64,000 nt of DNA from positions 1,262,001 to 1,326,000 of the forward strand of contig WAEK01000007.1 in assembly GCA_011634665.1 (NCBI GenBank), in the 5' to 3' direction. A program made the translations under genes and the position numbers. This document shows, piece after piece, positions 61,201 to 64,000 of the stretch. This DNA is from Mortierella sp. BCC40632. Its lineage: Eukaryota > Mortierellomycota > Mortierellomycetes > Mortierellales > Mortierellaceae. Position 1 is the first letter of the stretch. Every line of letters begins with the position of its first letter. The notes beneath the pieces are model-generated. The model was not told the DNA's origin. It worked only from the letters and a program-made list of their open reading frames with translations, and did no database searches.

Positions 61201-62253
61201 AGAAAGAGAGTGACTGTACTGGTTGCAATGCTCACATACCTGTTTATATTCTCCATCTTGATAGCATCGCTGGAACATCTTCTCGACGACATCCTTCAGT
61301 CTAGGGTCTAGTGGTTCGGCATTTGCTGGATCGTGGTACTCCTGGGACTTGAGTGCAATGTATTTATCAATGCACTTGGCTATTAGATTTGCATTGGACC
61401 GAGGAAATCGACGAGAATGTCAGTAAATGACTAACAAGGGATGAAAACGAGATATCGCAGTCGTTTCCTCTCCTCCTCTCCCTCGCTTTCTACTAGAGTG
61501 CTTCTTCACTGCTGAACTTACAGACGATAGTGTCAACATATTCAGACTTCAATGAGAGATCGAAAAGGTTTCCAGCTCCAAGAGCAAAGTTGAGGGAATC
61601 ATCAAAATCTCCAAGATGATAATAGACCTAGAAAAAGAAATGAAGGTCAGATCCAGGGGTCAGAATCCAAAGTCAAAAGCGACAGTGCCCAGTGACACAC
61701 GCACACACTCAAAAGAAAGAAAGAAAGAAAGAAAGAAAGGGCGCAGTACCTTTGATGCAACCAATGCGGCAAGCTTGCGATCCTTGAAATCCGAGTCCTC
61801 GTACATGATCTCACTAAGGAATGAAAAATCATGCCACGAAAAAGGCGTCCGTTGAGTATTTGCATAAAAAAAAAAAAAAAAAAATAAAGGCGCCATTGTC
61901 CAAGATTCTGTAGCTGCGGTAGCGACCCATTCACTAATAGTATGGTGCCATATATGCCAGGGCGTTTATCCATGCTTACATCTTGGAAACAGCATCCGAG
62001 ATCTCTGCCCAGAACTGGTCAACAACAGCGTTCAGCTTTTGGAGAGCATAAACCTTGAGTTCGTCATCGTGTTCGTCCAAAAGAGCGATGACACCCGCTG
62101 TCAAGGAAAAACCGTGACATCGGTAGAAGGTGGAGAACGGAAACCGGGTTAGTGGTCAGGGAACGAGAATGAAGTTCTTCCCTGTCAATTGTCCAGTTCC
62201 CCTGTTGCAGAACCAAGCAGCCAGAACGAACCTGCAGAAGTGAGTCCGACCAT
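58231..62253 (-). CDS. RPN2: 26S proteasome regulatory subunit Rpn2 (PSMD1)
   Basis: Eleven exons join in frame: 62253-62232, 62097-61980, 61813-61750, 61627-61522, 61379-61240, 61123-60848, 60737-60510, 60393-59985, 59882-58768, 58661-58509 and 58401-58231, for 933 residues. The N-terminal half is all helical ([39 protein letters not shown]). The centre has repeated PC (proteasome/cyclosome) units with Gly-Leu-Gly and Ala-Leu patterns: [57 protein letters not shown] and YGACLALGI. The [14 protein letters not shown] block and an acidic Lys-rich insert precede a C terminus ending FPFEN. Rpn2 is a scaffold of the 19S base that positions Rpn10, Rpn13 and deubiquitinases. Its start faces RPL39 at 348 bp. 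Confidence 0.95.
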
Positions 62254-62601
62254 GGCGCGTGGTGATGTGTGAATGAATGCAAGACTTGGACTAGGCGAGC
62301 TAAAACTTGTAAGGGATCTCGATGGCGCCCAGTTCGAATATCAGTGAGCTACGGGCGAAGGAGCAGAATCAGAATCGTGTTTTTTTGGTGTTGTGCAAGT
62401 CGAATGGCAAATGGCCGGTAATGGAGAGGTAGAATGACAGAAAGGGAGGTACGCGCGTTCAGCATCTTCTTCAGCCGCGACCGTCTTCCACGTGATATCT
62501 GACGTCAGACTTCGCTTCGAGGGGAAGCCACCCATTTCTCATTTTAATGGCAGTGCTCCGCAAAGTCTCTTACTCTCTCTTTGAAAATCGGCAAAAAGAA
62601 G
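62254..62601. promoter_or_regulatory. Shared divergent promoter of RPN2 and RPL39
   Basis: The 348 bp between the two start codons must hold both promoters. It contains an E-box CACGTG at 62489-62494 and a perfect 12-bp palindrome TCTGACGTCAGA at 62498-62509, whose core TGACGTCA is the full CRE recognised by CREB/ATF-type bZIP proteins. The two sites are 5 bp apart (start-to-start 9 bp). A CT-rich leader with TTACTCTCTCTTT follows just before the RPL39 start. No yeast-type PACE element (GGTGGCAAA) was seen. Confidence 0.6.
62498..62509. promoter_or_regulatory. Palindromic full CRE site (TGACGTCA core)
   Basis: Perfect dyad TCTGACGTCAGA, about 95 bp upstream of the RPL39 start and 245 bp from the RPN2 start. 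Full CRE octamers bind bZIP dimers of the CREB/ATF class. Use in vivo is inferred. Confidence 0.6.
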
Positions 62602-63695
62602 ATGGTGCGTCAAGTGACTGGCTCTGAGTTATCCAGGACTTTTTGGTGTATCCGGCATCCATCCAACTATCCATTCCAGCTGTCGATGCCATTCAGCCAT
62701 CCATCTGTTATCCAGGAGCTATCTTGGCAGCAAAGTGTTGGCAGAAGCAGACAAAGGAGTGATCAGCTATTTTTCAGGATTTTATGTCAATTGACAGCAG
62801 CTTTACACTCCAGTCACCAGAGGATGCACTCAGCATGGACCCGACCCTTTGCTCTTTAAGATAAAGCGATATTTTTCATTGAGGACTCTGTCAACCCTGT
62901 TACCTGTCTTTGGACGCTGATTGTCTCCTTTGCAAGTGTCAGCGATGGATGAACTCTAAAGGATGTTGCTTTGTTGCTCAGTTGCATGGATTTCCTCCAA
63001 TTCCTTCAGGATGTATTCAGCATGAACAAAGACTCTGGAATCACCCCAATCTCTCCATCGACAATTATTGACAACATCGATGATATTCATTTGGATGTCT
63101 GTACTCATCGGACCAGATTTAGATGATGTTCTAGCCAGGGCTATTGCAATTTGCAGCTTGCTCTGGCGAACTTTTGAACACTCTACATCTGCAAGTGAGA
63201 TATCGGATGTTCATCACCATCAGCCTTTGAATACTTGATGGCGCAATCGACCTTCCATGGACCCTTTTATTTCCACCAGCTTTGTCAGATGCGGATCTTG
63301 GCTTCCAGGAGACACTTTGGAGCATCAGTACCCCTTCTCCCCCCTCCCCAGGACCAAACAGAAAATGTCCATCGACTGACCCAGTATTATTCTCGCCTGC
63401 GCGCTCTATACACCATTTGTCCTCAATAGCCTTCCAACAAGTCGTTCATCATCAAGCGCAAGCTCGGAAAGAAGCAGAAGCAGAACCGCCCTCTGCCCAA
63501 CTGGTTCCGCATGCGCACGGACAACAAGGTATGGGTTTTTTTTGTCAAACATGGGTACCGTTGTTACCTTTCGAGTCAAAAGGAAGAAGCATCTAGTGCA
63601 GACTGACTGACTTTATCTTTTTCTTTTCATTGGTAAAATAGATCCGCTACAACGCCAAGCGCCGCCACTGGCGCCGCACTAAGCTCGGCATCTAA
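62602..63695 (+). CDS. RPL39: Large-subunit ribosomal protein eL39 (RPL39)
   Basis: Exons 62602-62604, 63430-63528 and 63642-63695 give 51 residues, exactly the eL39 length. Exon 2 reads [18 protein letters not shown] then [14 protein letters not shown]; exon 3 reads [17 protein letters not shown]. Both match the family almost residue for residue. Exon 1 is proposed to be the ATG alone, followed by GTGCGT. It is the only ATG directly followed by GT in the upstream stretch, and it sits after a CT-rich leader. The 825-bp first intron is long for this window. eL39 lines the nascent-peptide exit tunnel of the 60S subunit. Identity is near certain; the one-codon exon is a well-supported inference. 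Confidence 0.9.
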
Positions 63696-64000
63696 GTAGC
63701 TGCACTAGGAACTTTTTATTTGCAGCTGTTTCTCTCCAACAGTGGCCATATAAAGAAACTCGCCAGTGGGCATCCCCTACAAAGAGAATCATGTGGTGTG
63801 TGTGCATGTGTGGGACGTGGGTGCATATGTGAGTGGGTGAGTGAGTAGAAGCGTTATCGCTAATAGGGATAAGTGCCTGAGTAGCTGGGGCGGTAACGGT
63901 TCCTCGTTATACATGGGGCACATAAAGTATAGTACGCGTCAGGACGATTGGTCGGAGGGAGACTCCTAGAGCCGTACAGCGTTCCTCCCTCCCGGAGCAA
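63696..64000. other. RPL39 3' flank; nothing further recognised
   Basis: Includes the 3' UTR of RPL39 and a GT/GTGA-rich patch near 63795-63850. No other feature is supported up to the window end. Confidence 0.5.

Noticed and set aside
63070..63180. Possible C/D snoRNA in the RPL39 intron (GATGATA, GATGATG motifs)
   Set aside because: No correctly spaced D box or terminal stem could be found by eye.

Overview
This is a nuclear window from a filamentous, early-diverging fungus, most like Mortierellomycotina or Mucoromycota. That placement is inferred from gene content, many short GT-AG introns, long T/A and CT/GA tracts, a fungal Zn2Cys6 factor, a hyaluronan/chitin-type GT2 synthase and a CDC24 gene; no rRNA or ITS is present to confirm it. 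No tRNA, rRNA, CRISPR array or intact mobile element was recognised.

Layout. 289-7051 (-): a 1,938-residue golgin with eight exons. 7.1-11.5 kb: gene-poor DNA holding a decayed Pif1/Helitron-type helicase tail (about 7946-8400, -). 11543-13436 (+): a probable UPF0739/C1orf74-like protein. 14210-17320 (+): an alpha-arrestin with PY motifs and polyQ, convergent with 17502-22651 (-), a SulP-STAS-cNMP vacuolar transporter (VSB1 type). 25101-28568 (-): CDC24. 28.6-33.8 kb: a long purine/pyrimidine-skewed intergenic region. 33843-35351 (+): a secreted His/Asp-rich protein with a C-terminal six-cysteine module. 35917-36770 (+): a HAD sugar/glycerol-phosphate phosphatase. 39629-42501 (+): a membrane GT2 synthase of the hyaluronan-synthase type. 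43985-45259 (+): a PPIL1-type cyclophilin. 46013-50701 (+): a 1,396-residue Zn2Cys6 regulator. 51477-53458 (+): PPT1, overlapping tail to tail with 53414-55652 (-), PNS1. 56434-57159 (+): a BolA protein. 58231-62253 (-): the proteasome subunit RPN2, divergent from 62602-63695 (+), RPL39.

Most genes are unrelated housekeeping or cell-biology functions, as expected for a fungal chromosome. Loose themes are membrane traffic and polarity (golgin, arrestin, CDC24), vacuole and lysosome (VSB1-type transporter, PPT1) and proteostasis (RPN2, RPL39, cyclophilin). Exon boundaries were worked out by hand. For all genes but the UPF0739-like one, the exon lengths sum to a whole number of codons with matching intron phases. 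The main points for follow-up are the His/Asp-rich secreted protein, the helicase relic, the PPT1/PNS1 coding overlap, the RPN2/RPL39 shared promoter with a palindromic CRE, a GC-AG intron in the arrestin gene and the isolated start codon of RPL39.
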